This document shows, in pieces, positions 31,272-40,525 of a stretch of 64,000 bases of DNA. The stretch is from Streptomyces xanthochromogenes (GTDB taxonomy: Bacteria > Actinomycetota > Actinomycetes > Streptomycetales > Streptomycetaceae), in contig NZ_BMUZ01000006.1 in the NCBI RefSeq assembly GCF_014650455.1, forward strand, positions 186,001 to 250,000, read 5' to 3'. The position numbers and the translations under genes are program-made. Numbering within the stretch: the stretch's first letter is position 1; every line of letters begins with the position of its first letter. The notes beneath the pieces are model-generated. The model made no database searches. It saw only the letters and a program-made list of their open reading frames with translations, and was not told the DNA's origin.

Positions 31272-33507
31272 CGGCGCTCACCTCGGAGCCCCGGGCCGGC
31301 CGCAGCCAGAAGGTGGCGAGCGGCGGCAGGGTGAGGGCGGCGCTCTGCGCGCGGCCGTGCCAGGGCACCGGCTCGGGCGTGATGACACCGGGGTTGACCA
31401 CGCCGCTGCCGCCGTAGCGTTCGGCGTCGCTGTTGAGGACCTCGGTCCACGCGGCCGCGTCCGGCAGGCCGATGCGGTAGCCGGTGCGGACCACCGGCGA
31501 GAAGTTGCAGACGACGACCAGGGGCCGGCCGTCGGCGTCGTACCGCACGAACGAGAGCACATTGTGCTCGGCCTGCGAGCCGTCGATCCAGGAGAAGCCC
31601 GCGGGGTCGTGGTCGAGCTCCCACAGGGCGGGGGTACAGGTATAGACCTGGTTCAGATCGCTGACCAGTGCGCGGATGCCGTGGTGGTCGGCGTGGCCGG
31701 GCCAGTCGTCGCCGAGGACCCACCACTGCGGCCCCCGGTCGTGGTCGAATTCCGCGCCCTGTCCGAACTCCTGCCCCATGAAGAGCAGTTTCTTCCCCGG
31801 GTGGGCCCACGTGTGACCGAGGTAGGCGCGGAGGTTGGCACGCTGCTGCCACCAGTCCCCCGGCATCTTCGCGACCAGGGACCGCTTGCCGTGCACCACC
31901 TCGTCGTGCGAGAGCGGCAGCAGATAGGCCTCGCTGTAGGCGTAGACCATCGAGAACGTCAACTCGTCGTGGTGATAGGCGCGGTGCACCGGGTCCCGGG
32001 CGACATAGCCGAGCGAATCGTGCATCCAGCCCATGTTCCACTTCAGGTCGAAGCCGAGACCGCCGAATCCGTCCGGGCCCACCTCGTAGGTGGGGCGCGT
32101 CACGCCCGGCCAGGACGTGGACTCCTCGGCGATGGTGAGGGCACCGGGGGCGCGGCGGCGCACAGTATCGGTCAACTCCTGCAGGAAGGCCACGGCGGCC
32201 AGGTTCTCCCGTCCGCCGTACTCGTTGGGGCTCCAGCCGCCCTCGTCGCGGGAATAGTCGAGGTAGAGCATCGAGGCGACGGCGTCCACGCGGATCGCGT
32301 CGATGTGGAATTCGGTGCACCAGTGGACGGCATTGGCGACGAGGAAGTTGCGCACCTCCCGGCGGCCGTAGTCGAATTCCAGGGTGCCCCAGTCCGGATG
32401 GTGGGCGCGCCGGGTGTCGGCGGGCTCGTAGAGGGGTTCGCCGTCGAATCGGGAAAGGGCGAACTCGTCCTTCGGGAAGTGGGCCGGCACCCAGTCCGCG
32501 ATGACGCCGATCCCGGCGCCGTGCAGCGCGTCCACGAGGTACCGGAAGTCGTCGGGGGTGCCCAGGCGGGCGGTGGGGGCGTAGTAGCCGGTCACCTGGT
32601 AGCCCCACGACCCGCCGAAGGGATGTTCCATCACCGGCATGAGCTCCACATGTGTGAACCCGAGCCCGGCGACGTATTTCGGCAACTCCTCGGCCAGCCG
32701 GCGGTAGTCGAGCCCCGGGCGCCATGACGGGATGTGGACCTCGTAGACCGACATCGGGCGCTGCCGGCAGTCGGCGCCGCCGCGCTCCGCCATCCACTCG
32801 GCGTCGCCCCACTCGTAGGCGGAGGCGTCGACGACGGAGGCGGTCGCGGGCGGGCACTCCGTGGCACGGGCCAGCGGGTCGGCCTTCTGGAGCATCCGGC
32901 CGTCGCGGGTGTGGATCTCGTACTTGTAGCGGGTGCCGGGGCCGACCCCCGGCACGAACAGCTCCCATACGCCGCTGGAGCCCAGCGACCGCATGGGGTG
33001 CGCGGTACCGTTCCAGCCGTTGAAGTCGCCGATGACGCGCACCCCTTGGGCGTTCGGGGCCCACACCGCGAAGGCGCAGCCGGTGATGCCCTCCAGGGTG
33101 CGGACCCGGGCGCCGAGCACCCGCCACAGCTCCTCGTGCCGGCCCTCCGTGATCAGGTGGAGGTCGAGGTCGCCGAGGGTGGGCAGGAAGCGGTAGCCGT
33201 CCTCGTGGCTCTCCTGTGGGCCGGGCGCCCGCTCGCCGTAGGCGACCTGGAGCCGGTAGACGGGGGCGGCCCGGCCCGGCAGGAGCCCGGTGAACAACCC
33301 GTCGCGCTGATGGGCGAGTTCGACCCGGTCGCCGTCGCCGGTGACCACCGCGACGCGGCGGGCGAGCGGGCGAAGCACCCGGACCGCGACGCCGTCGGCC
33401 ACCGGGTGGGCGCCGAGCACGGAATGCGGGTCGTGGTGGGCCCCCGCCAGTAGCCGGTCGAGCTCGGCATCGGCCATACGGGTCGTCAACTGCCGCGTCT
33501 GGAGCAC
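31264..33507 (-). CDS. glgB: 1,4-alpha-glucan branching enzyme
   Basis: GTG 33507 has a GAGGAA ribosome site; Met11 is an alternative start. The 747 residues show the actinobacterial GlgB layout: an extra N-terminal beta domain (HHDPHSVLGAHP), CBM48 (CAFAVWAPNAQGVRVIGDFN) and the GH13_9 barrel. Catalytic motifs are DWVPAHFPKDEFALSRFDG, FHIDAIRVDAVASMLYLDYS (nucleophile Asp), LTIAEESTSWPGV (acid/base Glu) and LPLSHDEVVHGK (Asp). It transfers alpha-1,4 segments to 6-positions to branch the glucan that GlgE extends. It lies 21 bases after pep2 and overlaps the phosphohexomutase start by 8 bp. Confidence 0.95.
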   Translation of the reverse strand: MLQTRQLTTRMADAELDRLLAGAHHDPHSVLGAHPVADGVAVRVLRPLARRVAVVTGDGDRVELAHQRDGLFTGLLPGRAAPVYRLQVAYGERAPGPQESHEDGYRFLPTLGDLDLHLITEGRHEELWRVLGARVRTLEGITGCAFAVWAPNAQGVRVIGDFNGWNGTAHPMRSLGSSGVWELFVPGVGPGTRYKYEIHTRDGRMLQKADPLARATECPPATASVVDASAYEWGDAEWMAERGGADCRQRPMSVYEVHIPSWRPGLDYRRLAEELPKYVAGLGFTHVELMPVMEHPFGGSWGYQVTGYYAPTARLGTPDDFRYLVDALHGAGIGVIADWVPAHFPKDEFALSRFDGEPLYEPADTRRAHHPDWGTLEFDYGRREVRNFLVANAVHWCTEFHIDAIRVDAVASMLYLDYSRDEGGWSPNEYGGRENLAAVAFLQELTDTVRRRAPGALTIAEESTSWPGVTRPTYEVGPDGFGGLGFDLKWNMGWMHDSLGYVARDPVHRAYHHDELTFSMVYAYSEAYLLPLSHDEVVHGKRSLVAKMPGDWWQQRANLRAYLGHTWAHPGKKLLFMGQEFGQGAEFDHDRGPQWWVLGDDWPGHADHHGIRALVSDLNQVYTCTPALWELDHDPAGFSWIDGSQAEHNVLSFVRYDADGRPLVVVCNFSPVVRTGYRIGLPDAAAWTEVLNSDAERYGGSGVVNPGVITPEPVPWHGRAQSAALTLPPLATFWLRPARGSEVSADE

Positions 33508-33528
33508 GGGTCGGTATTCCTCTCGGGG

Positions 33529-34962
33529 TCAGCGGGAGTGGGCGAGCCGGTGGACGGCGGCCAGCGGGACGGGCAGCAGGGCCGGGCGGTGCCGCGCCTC
33601 GTAGACGGCCTCGTACACCGCCTTGTCGGCCTCGAAGGCGCGCAGCGGCACGGGCCGGCAGTAGGGGTCGGCGCCGCCCGCGTCGCGGTAGCCGTCGCAG
33701 AAGGCGCGCCGGTTGCGCAGGGCCCAGGCCTGCGCCCTGCGGGTGCGCCGCGTCCGGGGCCCGGGGCCCGTGTCGTCGGCGCGTTCGAGGACGTCGGCGA
33801 GCGCGGTGCGCGCGGCGTAGTCGAAGGAGCGCAGCATGGAGGCGACGTCGCGCAGGGCCGACTGCGGGCGGGCCCGCTCGGCGGCGGGGGTGGCGGGCTG
33901 GCCCTCGAAGTCGATGACGCGCCAGCCGTCCGCGGTGCGCAGCACCTGTCCCAAGTGCAGGTCGCCGTGCGTGCGTTGGACCAAGAGCGGGCAGCCGCGG
34001 GCGGCCATCGCCGCGTAGTCGTCGTACAGGGCGCCGAGCGCGGCGCGGTAGCGGGCAAGCGCGGGCACCTCCTCGATGGCCTCCTTCAGACGGCGGTGCA
34101 TCCGGGCGGCGTCGTCGGCCACCTCGCCCGGCCCGACCAGGCTCTTCGGGAAGGCCTCGGCGAGCGCGGTGTGCACCTCGGCGACGGCCTGGCCGAGCGT
34201 GCGGGCGTGCGCGGTGAACCCGCCGGTGGCCGGGACCGTGCGGCAGCTGCCCTCGACGCAGTCGGCGGCGTGCCGCACCGCGCTCTGCCACCCATCGGAC
34301 TCGGCGGGCAGGAAGTCCTCGACGAGCCCGAGCACCAGGCCCTCGCCGCCCGGCGCGTCGGTGTGCAGCGCGCCGTGCAGGCGCGGAGTGCGGGCGCAGC
34401 GCTGTTCGGTGAGGGCGCGCAGGGTGTCGATCTCGGTGTGCGGGCCCGGCTCGGGCCGCCGGTAGAGCTTGAGCAGCAGCCGTTCGCCGTACGCCACCGT
34501 GCTGTTGCTCTGCTCGGCGGTCAGCGCGCGGGGCACGAGGCCGACGGGCAGCGGCAGGGACGAGGTGCGCGCGAGGCGCGGGCCGCCGGAACCGCCGCGC
34601 ACGGCCAGGGTGCGCAGGAGCACCCCGAGCAGCGCCGGGTCCTCGACGGCCTCGTACAGGGTCCAGCCCCGCCAGGGCCCGTCCGCCACCTCGGCGATGG
34701 CGGACGGGGCGAGGCGGGCCGGCAGGTCCGGGCGCAGCCCGAGCAGCAGTTGGTAGAGCCGCTCGGGGCCGCCGGTGTGGCGGGCTCTGAGCACGGCGTG
34801 GACCAGGGCCGGGGACTGTTCCCGCACGACGGTGACGGCCAGCGGGGCCAGTTCGGCGAGCGGGCCGCCGCCGCTCGCGAACCAGCGGCGGGTGACCAGC
34901 CACGGTTCGAGCGCGGGCAGCAGCGGGGCGAGGACCCCGGCCTCGGTGGCGGTGACGCTCAT
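33529..34962 (-). CDS. pep2: Maltokinase (Pep2/Mak)
   Basis: ATG 34962 overlaps the glgE stop (ATGA). The 477 residues have an N-terminal cap domain (LEPWLVTRRWFASGG, typical of maltokinases) and an aminoglycoside-phosphotransferase-like kinase fold with THGDLHLGQVL (Brenner motif, about residue 328) and VIDFEGQP for metal binding. The enzyme phosphorylates maltose to maltose 1-phosphate with ATP, supplying GlgE. In the usual streptomycete glgE clusters treS sits next to this gene and makes maltose from trehalose. Here there is no treS and no TreS domain fusion. Confidence 0.92.
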   Translation of the reverse strand: MSVTATEAGVLAPLLPALEPWLVTRRWFASGGGPLAELAPLAVTVVREQSPALVHAVLRARHTGGPERLYQLLLGLRPDLPARLAPSAIAEVADGPWRGWTLYEAVEDPALLGVLLRTLAVRGGSGGPRLARTSSLPLPVGLVPRALTAEQSNSTVAYGERLLLKLYRRPEPGPHTEIDTLRALTEQRCARTPRLHGALHTDAPGGEGLVLGLVEDFLPAESDGWQSAVRHAADCVEGSCRTVPATGGFTAHARTLGQAVAEVHTALAEAFPKSLVGPGEVADDAARMHRRLKEAIEEVPALARYRAALGALYDDYAAMAARGCPLLVQRTHGDLHLGQVLRTADGWRVIDFEGQPATPAAERARPQSALRDVASMLRSFDYAARTALADVLERADDTGPGPRTRRTRRAQAWALRNRRAFCDGYRDAGGADPYCRPVPLRAFEADKAVYEAVYEARHRPALLPVPLAAVHRLAHSR

Positions 34963-36992
34963 GGCGCCTGTCCCTCGACGACCGGGGTCAGCAGATGGGC
35001 GGGACCCCGCGAGGGCTCCAGGCGTACATAGGTGTGCGGATGCCAGGCGTGCAGGGCGCCGGTCAGCTCGTCGCGCATCTTCAGGGAGCCGTCGTCGGGC
35101 AGGCCGAGCGAGGCGAGGTCGAAGGAGACGGTGGCCTCGCTCGCGTGGTGCGGATCGAGGTTGACCACCGCGAGCACGGTGTCGCTGGTCCCGTCCGGCC
35201 GCGTCAACTGCTTGGAGTACGCGATGACTTGGTCGTGATCGGTGGGGTGGAAGCGGAGGTTGCGCAGTTCCTGCAGGGCCGGGTGGGCGCGGCGCACCGC
35301 GTTGAGGCGGGTGATCAGCGGGGCGATGGTGCGGCCCTCGGCCTCGGCGGCGGCCCAGTCGCGCGGGCGCAGTTCGTACTTCTCGGAGCGGGCGTAGTCC
35401 TCGGTGCCCGGCTCCAGGGCCTCGCCCTCGTACAGCTCGAAGCCCGCGTACATGCCCCACGTCGGGGCGAGGGTCGCGGCGAGCACCGCGCGCGCCTCGA
35501 AGGCGGGCCTTCCGCCGTCCTGGAGGTAGGCGTGCAGGATGTCGGGGGTGTTCACGAACAGGTTGGGGCGCAGGAAGTCGGCACTGTCGTGGGCGAGTTC
35601 GCTGCCGTACTCGGTGAGCTCCTCCTTGGTGTTCTTCCAGGTGAAGTACGTGTACGACTGCTGGAAGCCGGCCTGGGCGAGCGCGTGCACCATGGCCCGG
35701 CGGGTGAACGCCTCGGCGAGGAAGACCACATCGGGGTCGGTGACGCCCACCGTGGCGATGACCCGCTCCCAGAAGGCGACCGGCTTGGTGTGCGGGTTGT
35801 CGACGCGGAAGACGCGCACGCCCTGGGCGATCCAGTGGCGCAGGACGCGTACCGTCTCGGCGACCAGGCCCTCGAAGTCGGTGTCGAAGTCGAGGGGGTG
35901 GATGTCCTCGTACTTCTTCGGCGGGTTCTCGGCGGAGGCGACGGTGCCGTCCGCGCGGTGGGTGAACCACTCGGGGTGCTCGGTGAGCCAGGGGTGGTCG
36001 GGCGAGCACTGGAGCGCGAAGTCCAGGGCCACCTCCATCCCCAACTCCCCTGCTCTGACTACGAATTGACGGAAGTCGTCCAGGGTGCCGAGGGCCGGGT
36101 GGACGGCGTCGTGCCCGCCGTCGGCCGAGCCGATCGCCCACGGCGAGCCCACGTCGTCGGGGCCCGCGGTGAGGGCGTTGTCCGGGCCCTTGCGGTGGCT
36201 GCGCCCGATGGGGTGGACGGGCGGCAGGTACACCACGTCGAAGCCCATCGCGGCCACCGCCGGCAGCCGCTCGGCGGCGGTCTCGAAGGTGCCGCTGACG
36301 GGTGGGAGGCCCGGGGTGAGCCGTGCCCCCTCGGAGCGCGGGAACAGCTCGTACCAGGAGCCGACGAGGGCGCGCCGCCGCTCCACGAGGAGGGGCAACG
36401 GCCGGGAGACGGTGAGCAGTTCACGCAGCGGACGGGCGTCCAGCGCGGCGATCACCTTCGGGTCGGTGGTCGCGGCGAGCCGACGGGGGGTGGGGCTCGC
36501 TTCGTCGCGCAGCGCACCCGCTGCCGCTGTCACCGCCTCCCGGCGGCCTGTGTCCGGGGTCGCGAGGGCGGCCCGTTCGTGCAGCACGGCCCCCTCGGCG
36601 AGCGTGAGCTCCACATCGACCCCGGCGGGTATCTTCAGCTGTGCGTCGCGGCGCCAGGTGCCGACGGGGTCGGCCCAGGCCTCCACGGTGTAGGTCCAGA
36701 GCCCGGGGGCTTCGAGGACGACCGTCGCCTCCCAGCGGTCGGCGTCCGCGTCGACCAGTTCCATCGGCGTCCAGGGTCCCGGCCGGCCCGCCGGGTCGCG
36801 CAGGACCACGTTGGCGCCGACCAGGCCGCTGCCCTCGCGGAAGACGGTGGCGCCGATGGTCACGCTCTCCCCGGTGACCGCCTTGGCCGGCGCCTCGCCG
36901 CCGCGCACCTGCGGCGTGACGTCGAGGACGGGGATGCGGCCGCCCCGCGGGGCGGCCGGGGTCGTGAAACGGGCGGAGGTCATGGAGGTCAT
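34959..36992 (-). CDS. glgE: Alpha-1,4-glucan:maltose-1-phosphate maltosyltransferase
   Basis: ATG 36992 has GAGGAG six bases upstream and overlaps the DJ-1 stop (ATGA). The 677 residues match GlgE (GH13_3): an N-terminal beta-sandwich (VTIGATVFREGSGLVGANV), a helical insert, then the barrel. Active-site segments are YLPPVHPIGRSHRKGPDN, the nucleophile Asp in VRVFRVDNPHTKPV, the acid/base Glu in VVFLAEAFTRR and the Asp in LFVNTPDIL. It transfers maltosyl units from maltose 1-phosphate to growing alpha-1,4-glucan. It is fifth-last in expression order of a minus-strand operon that begins with PfpI and ThDP-enzyme genes. Confidence 0.96.
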   Translation of the reverse strand: MTSMTSARFTTPAAPRGGRIPVLDVTPQVRGGEAPAKAVTGESVTIGATVFREGSGLVGANVVLRDPAGRPGPWTPMELVDADADRWEATVVLEAPGLWTYTVEAWADPVGTWRRDAQLKIPAGVDVELTLAEGAVLHERAALATPDTGRREAVTAAAGALRDEASPTPRRLAATTDPKVIAALDARPLRELLTVSRPLPLLVERRRALVGSWYELFPRSEGARLTPGLPPVSGTFETAAERLPAVAAMGFDVVYLPPVHPIGRSHRKGPDNALTAGPDDVGSPWAIGSADGGHDAVHPALGTLDDFRQFVVRAGELGMEVALDFALQCSPDHPWLTEHPEWFTHRADGTVASAENPPKKYEDIHPLDFDTDFEGLVAETVRVLRHWIAQGVRVFRVDNPHTKPVAFWERVIATVGVTDPDVVFLAEAFTRRAMVHALAQAGFQQSYTYFTWKNTKEELTEYGSELAHDSADFLRPNLFVNTPDILHAYLQDGGRPAFEARAVLAATLAPTWGMYAGFELYEGEALEPGTEDYARSEKYELRPRDWAAAEAEGRTIAPLITRLNAVRRAHPALQELRNLRFHPTDHDQVIAYSKQLTRPDGTSDTVLAVVNLDPHHASEATVSFDLASLGLPDDGSLKMRDELTGALHAWHPHTYVRLEPSRGPAHLLTPVVEGQAP

Positions 36993-37606
36993 CGGGTACT
37001 CCTCACCACGGTGCGGGCCCCGGCGCGGGACGGGCGCTCCCGGTCCGCGAGGAGGTCGATGATGGTGCGGGCGAACAGATGGCAGTGGGCGCCGGTCCGC
37101 GCGGTGACCAGGTCGTCGTGGACGACCACGTCCTGGTCGACGTACTCGCCGCCCATGTTGCGCAGGTCGCCGAGCAGGTTGTTGTGGACGACCGCCTTGC
37201 GTCCGCGCACCAGGGACGGGACCGGGGCGGCGAGCCACATGCCGTGGCAGATGATGCCCTTGACGATCGCCGGGTCGTTGAAGGCCCGGCGCAGGAAGGT
37301 GGTGGCGGGCGGCAGCCGGTCGGGGTCCTCGGTGTAGCGCAGCCGGTCGGAGACCATGCCGGAGGGCACGATCACCGCCGAGAACTCCTTGAGCGCGAAC
37401 TCGTCGATGTCCTCGAAGGATCGGTCCACCTCGAACGGCATCCGGTGCTCGTGCCCGGTGAAGGTCATCCGGTCCTGGCCCCAGAGGCGGGTGAGGAAGT
37501 GCACCTCGGCGCCTTCCTCGGGGAAGCGGTGCTGGTAGTAGAGGATCTCCGGTTCGTAGAAGTCGCTCTCCATCAGGACGGCGATCTTGTGGCCGGTGAG
37601 CCGCAT
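36989..37606 (-). CDS. DJ-1/PfpI family protein
   Basis: ATG 37606 has AAGGAGGAG within the end of the previous gene. The 205 residues show the DJ-1/PfpI fold: VLMESDFYEPE with Glu18, and the nucleophile elbow GIICHGMWLAA with Cys120-His121, the typical Cys-His pair. Members are cysteine-dependent glyoxalases, hydratases, chaperones or peptidases, so the reaction is open. It sits two bases after the ThDP enzyme and is coupled to glgE, so its product is made with the glucan enzymes. A role in removing reactive aldehydes is a guess from family only. Confidence 0.85.
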   Translation of the reverse strand: MRLTGHKIAVLMESDFYEPEILYYQHRFPEEGAEVHFLTRLWGQDRMTFTGHEHRMPFEVDRSFEDIDEFALKEFSAVIVPSGMVSDRLRYTEDPDRLPPATTFLRRAFNDPAIVKGIICHGMWLAAPVPSLVRGRKAVVHNNLLGDLRNMGGEYVDQDVVVHDDLVTARTGAHCHLFARTIIDLLADRERPSRAGARTVVRSTR

Positions 37607-37608
37607 GG

Positions 37609-39288
37609 CTACTCCTCCTTCCCTCGGCCGGTGACCAGGTCGATGAGGAACGGCCCCGGGGTCCCCAGCGCCTCGGCAACGGCCGCTCCGGCCTGCCCGG
37701 GCTTGTCGACGCGTACGGCCGGCACCCCCAGCGACTTGGCCAGGGCGGTGAAGTCGATGGCGGGCCGGCTCAGGTCGAAGATCTCGGGGTGCTCGTGGGC
37801 CGGCACGTCCACCGAGCGCCAGTACTGCTCGATGTTGTCCTCAAGGAGCTTGTAGCTGCCGTTGTTGCAGATGACGAACTTGGCGCCGATGCCGTAGCGG
37901 GCCGCCGTCCACAGCGCCTGGACGGTGTACATCGAGCCGCCGTCACCGGTGAAGGCCACAACCGTCTTGTCCGGATGGGCCAGTTGGGCTCCGATGGCGC
38001 CCGGGATACCGACGCCGAGGGAGCCGCCGCGGGTCTGGAACCAGTGGCCGGGCCGGGTGGGCGGCAGATGGCGGAAGAGGTCGGGCGAGGCGGTGAGCGC
38101 CTCGTCGAACAGGATCGCGTCCTCGGGGAGCTGGCGGGCCAACTCCTGTGCGAAGGCGGTGGTGGGCAGGGCCAGCGGGTCGAGTGCCGCCTCGTTCTTC
38201 TGCTGGTTCGCGGCGAGTTCGTAGGACCGCTCGGCGGCCCGGCGCCCCAGCCAGTCCTCGGCGCGCCGCCGGCTCTCGGGGCTCATCCGGGATTCCAGCG
38301 CGTCGGTGAGTCCGGCCAGGGTGCGCCTGGGGTCGGCGACGAGTCCGAGGTCGACGGGGAAGTTCTTGGCGATGGCGTCGGAGTCCAGGTCGATGTGCAC
38401 GACCGGGGCGCCCGGCGCGAACACGCCGTCCAGGGCGGGATACACCTCGGGCAGCGCATAGGTGCCGACGATGAGGACGGCGTCGGCGGCCGCGGTGACC
38501 CGGCGGCTGTTCTCGCCGAACATGTGGCCCAACTGTCCCGCGTAGGCCGGGTGTTCGACGGACAGGTTGACCTCGGACCAGTCCGCCCCCCACACCTCCG
38601 CGCCCCAGGTCTGGGCGAGGCGGGCGAGCTCCTGCTGGGCGCCGGAGAAGTGCACCCCGTCACCGGCGACGACGATCGGCCGCTCGGCGCCGGCGAGCAG
38701 ATCGGCCGCCCGGCCGAGCGTCGCGGGGTCGGGGGCGCTCGCGGTGTCGAGGTAGCTGACCGGGACGGCCGCCTCGGTGGTGGGCCGGTCCATCACGTCG
38801 GCGGGCAGGACGACGAGTACCGGACCGTAGGGGGGTGTGGCGGCCACCTTGAAGGCGCGGCGCAAGGTGCGCAGCGTGGACTCGGGGTCCACCACGCGGG
38901 TGGCCCACTTGGTGACCGGCTCGGCCATGGCCACCAGGTCGGCGGCCATCTGCGCTTCCATGTTCTCGTAGCGCAGACCGGCCTCGCCGGCGATCACCAC
39001 GAGCGGGGCGTGGCCCCGTTTGGCCTGGTAGAGCATTCCGATGCCGTTGCCGAGGCCCACTCCGGTGTGGAGTTGGACGACGGTGGGGCGCCGGGTGGCC
39101 CGCGCGTAGCCGTCCGCCATCCCGACGGCAACGGCCTCCTGCAGCGCGAGAACGTACTCGAGTGAGGGGAAGTGGCGCAGTTCGTCGAGGAAACCCTGCT
39201 CGACCGTGCCGGGGTTGCCGAACATGTACCGGACCCCGTCGGCCTGCAGCTGTTCCAGCATCGCGACCCGCGCGGGCCTGCTGACCAT
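37609..39288 (-). CDS. ThDP-dependent decarboxylase/synthase (benzoylformate decarboxylase / acetolactate synthase-like)
   Basis: ATG 39288 is taken with an AGAGGTGAG ribosome site. The 559 residues have the three-domain ThDP layout: the Pyr domain with catalytic Glu51 in LALQEAVAVGMADGYA, a central Rossmann-like domain, and the PP domain with the Mg-ThDP motif TGDGGSMYT...NNGSYKLL. The N-terminal FGNPGTVEQGFLDEL is the loop typical of benzoylformate decarboxylase relatives (FGNPGxxE). It probably decarboxylates a 2-keto acid, giving an aldehyde or acyloin. It is flanked by DJ-1/PfpI genes on both sides, which suggests a shared aldehyde/ketoacid route. The substrate is unknown. Confidence 0.86.
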   Translation of the reverse strand: MVSRPARVAMLEQLQADGVRYMFGNPGTVEQGFLDELRHFPSLEYVLALQEAVAVGMADGYARATRRPTVVQLHTGVGLGNGIGMLYQAKRGHAPLVVIAGEAGLRYENMEAQMAADLVAMAEPVTKWATRVVDPESTLRTLRRAFKVAATPPYGPVLVVLPADVMDRPTTEAAVPVSYLDTASAPDPATLGRAADLLAGAERPIVVAGDGVHFSGAQQELARLAQTWGAEVWGADWSEVNLSVEHPAYAGQLGHMFGENSRRVTAAADAVLIVGTYALPEVYPALDGVFAPGAPVVHIDLDSDAIAKNFPVDLGLVADPRRTLAGLTDALESRMSPESRRRAEDWLGRRAAERSYELAANQQKNEAALDPLALPTTAFAQELARQLPEDAILFDEALTASPDLFRHLPPTRPGHWFQTRGGSLGVGIPGAIGAQLAHPDKTVVAFTGDGGSMYTVQALWTAARYGIGAKFVICNNGSYKLLEDNIEQYWRSVDVPAHEHPEIFDLSRPAIDFTALAKSLGVPAVRVDKPGQAGAAVAEALGTPGPFLIDLVTGRGKEE

Positions 39289-39335
39289 GGTGTGCTCACC
39301 TCTCGTGCGGAACGGTAACTGCCTTGCCCGGCGCG

Positions 39336-40172
39336 TCAGTTGGCGAGGAAGCCCCACTGCCGCAGACCCTGCTCCAGTACCTCGACGACCTTTTCGCCGG
39401 TGAGGTAGGAGTCGGGCGTGGAGCGCCCGGTGATGAACGGGTAGTCGACGATGACCGAGGTCTCCTTGCCGAAGTTGCCGTGATAGGCGCCTCCGGGAGC
39501 GGTCGCGTCGCGCAGGATGTACTCCAGCGGGTACGGCGGCGGGCCGATCACGAAGTCGGTGCCCATGAAGCCGGTGCCGTCCTTGTAGTCGTACTCGATG
39601 CAGTGACCGGTGACATGCTTGCCCCGGATGATGCTGGTGCGGTCCTCCTGGTCACGGGCGAAGGCGAGCGCCGCGACGCCGTAGCACTCGGCCGCGATCG
39701 GCAGGTCGAGGCCGTGGAAGGCGAGGATCAGGTCGTGGACCCGCCAGTTGTTGGCGAGGTCGACGATGGGGCCGCTGCCGCCGACGATGAGGAGCGCGTC
39801 GTAGCGGCCCGCGATCTGCTCGCGGACCTGCTCCAGGCGGGTGTTGTACGCCTCCCAGTCCCGCAGGAAGTACGGCTTGCTGCGGTAGGGGCGGTCGGGC
39901 AGCCAGGACGACAGGTCCAGCGGGTCGTCGAGGCGGTCCGAGGTGTCGATGGCCCGGACCTTGGCGGCCATCTCGGGAGTGGTGACCGAGCGGCCGAGCG
40001 GCGGGTCGATGTAGTCGGGGTCCATGCTCGGCGGCAGGGCCGGGGCCCGCTTGCCGGTCGGGGTCGCGAAGCTGACGTGATAGCCGGCCTTGTCGAACGT
40101 CTCCAGGGGGCCGATCAACTCCTCGCCCCAGTAACCGTATTCGGACAGGACGACGAGGATGCGCTTGCTCAC
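39336..40172 (-). CDS. DJ-1/PfpI family protein (Hsp31-like)
   Basis: GTG 40172 follows AAGGAGAGGAAC. The 278 residues are longer than the partner DJ-1 gene and carry Glu17/18 in YGYWGEELIGP and the elbow AAECYGVAALA with Cys163. An insert with RSKPYFLRDWEAYN lies before the core glycine loop LLIVGGSGPIVD. This resembles type 1 glutamine amidotransferase-like/Hsp31 proteins, which act as glyoxalase III or chaperone. First gene of the operon leading through the ThDP enzyme and DJ-1 to glgE-pep2-glgB-mutase; gaps are 47 bases or fewer throughout. Confidence 0.83.
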   Translation of the reverse strand: MSKRILVVLSEYGYWGEELIGPLETFDKAGYHVSFATPTGKRAPALPPSMDPDYIDPPLGRSVTTPEMAAKVRAIDTSDRLDDPLDLSSWLPDRPYRSKPYFLRDWEAYNTRLEQVREQIAGRYDALLIVGGSGPIVDLANNWRVHDLILAFHGLDLPIAAECYGVAALAFARDQEDRTSIIRGKHVTGHCIEYDYKDGTGFMGTDFVIGPPPYPLEYILRDATAPGGAYHGNFGKETSVIVDYPFITGRSTPDSYLTGEKVVEVLEQGLRQWGFLAN

Positions 40173-40525
40173 GGGAGTTCCTCTCCTTGGGGGTTCCACG
40201 TGGTGCCGGGGTCATGTCTAGGTCCGCGCACTCGGCCGGGACCAGCCCCCCGCGGCCCGCCGGACGGACATCCACAAGTGGGCGGACGCACTACGGCATG
40301 TCATGCTCCGGCCCAGGCCACAGGGGGTGGGAGGGCTCAACGGGCCCTTTTGTGCGGCGAGTTGCCGCAGCCCGTGGGGCGACTTCACGCAGTGCGTACC
40401 GGCCACCGGCCGGGCCGTGCGCGACGGCGGGGGCCGTGCCGAAATCGTGGGGCGGCACCCCGGCATGGGCGCCGCGCCGAGACGTGCCGCGGGCCCTGGG
40501 CCCGCGCACCGGAAGGGAGTCAGCC
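40173..40525. other. 353-bp divergent intergenic region
   Basis: The region separates the PfpI-glgE operon from the SnoaL-GMC operon and must hold both promoters. I see no convincing -35/-10 pair, no TTGACTCA box and no clear palindrome. GGAAGGGAG at 40511 is the ribosome site for the first SnoaL gene. No supportable small gene was found. Confidence 0.4.

Noticed and set aside
31268..34903. 1,200-codon open frame opposite-frame to glgB and pep2
   Set aside because: Its sequence is Arg/Pro/Ala-rich with no motif and it lies within two well-supported enzymes in another frame.
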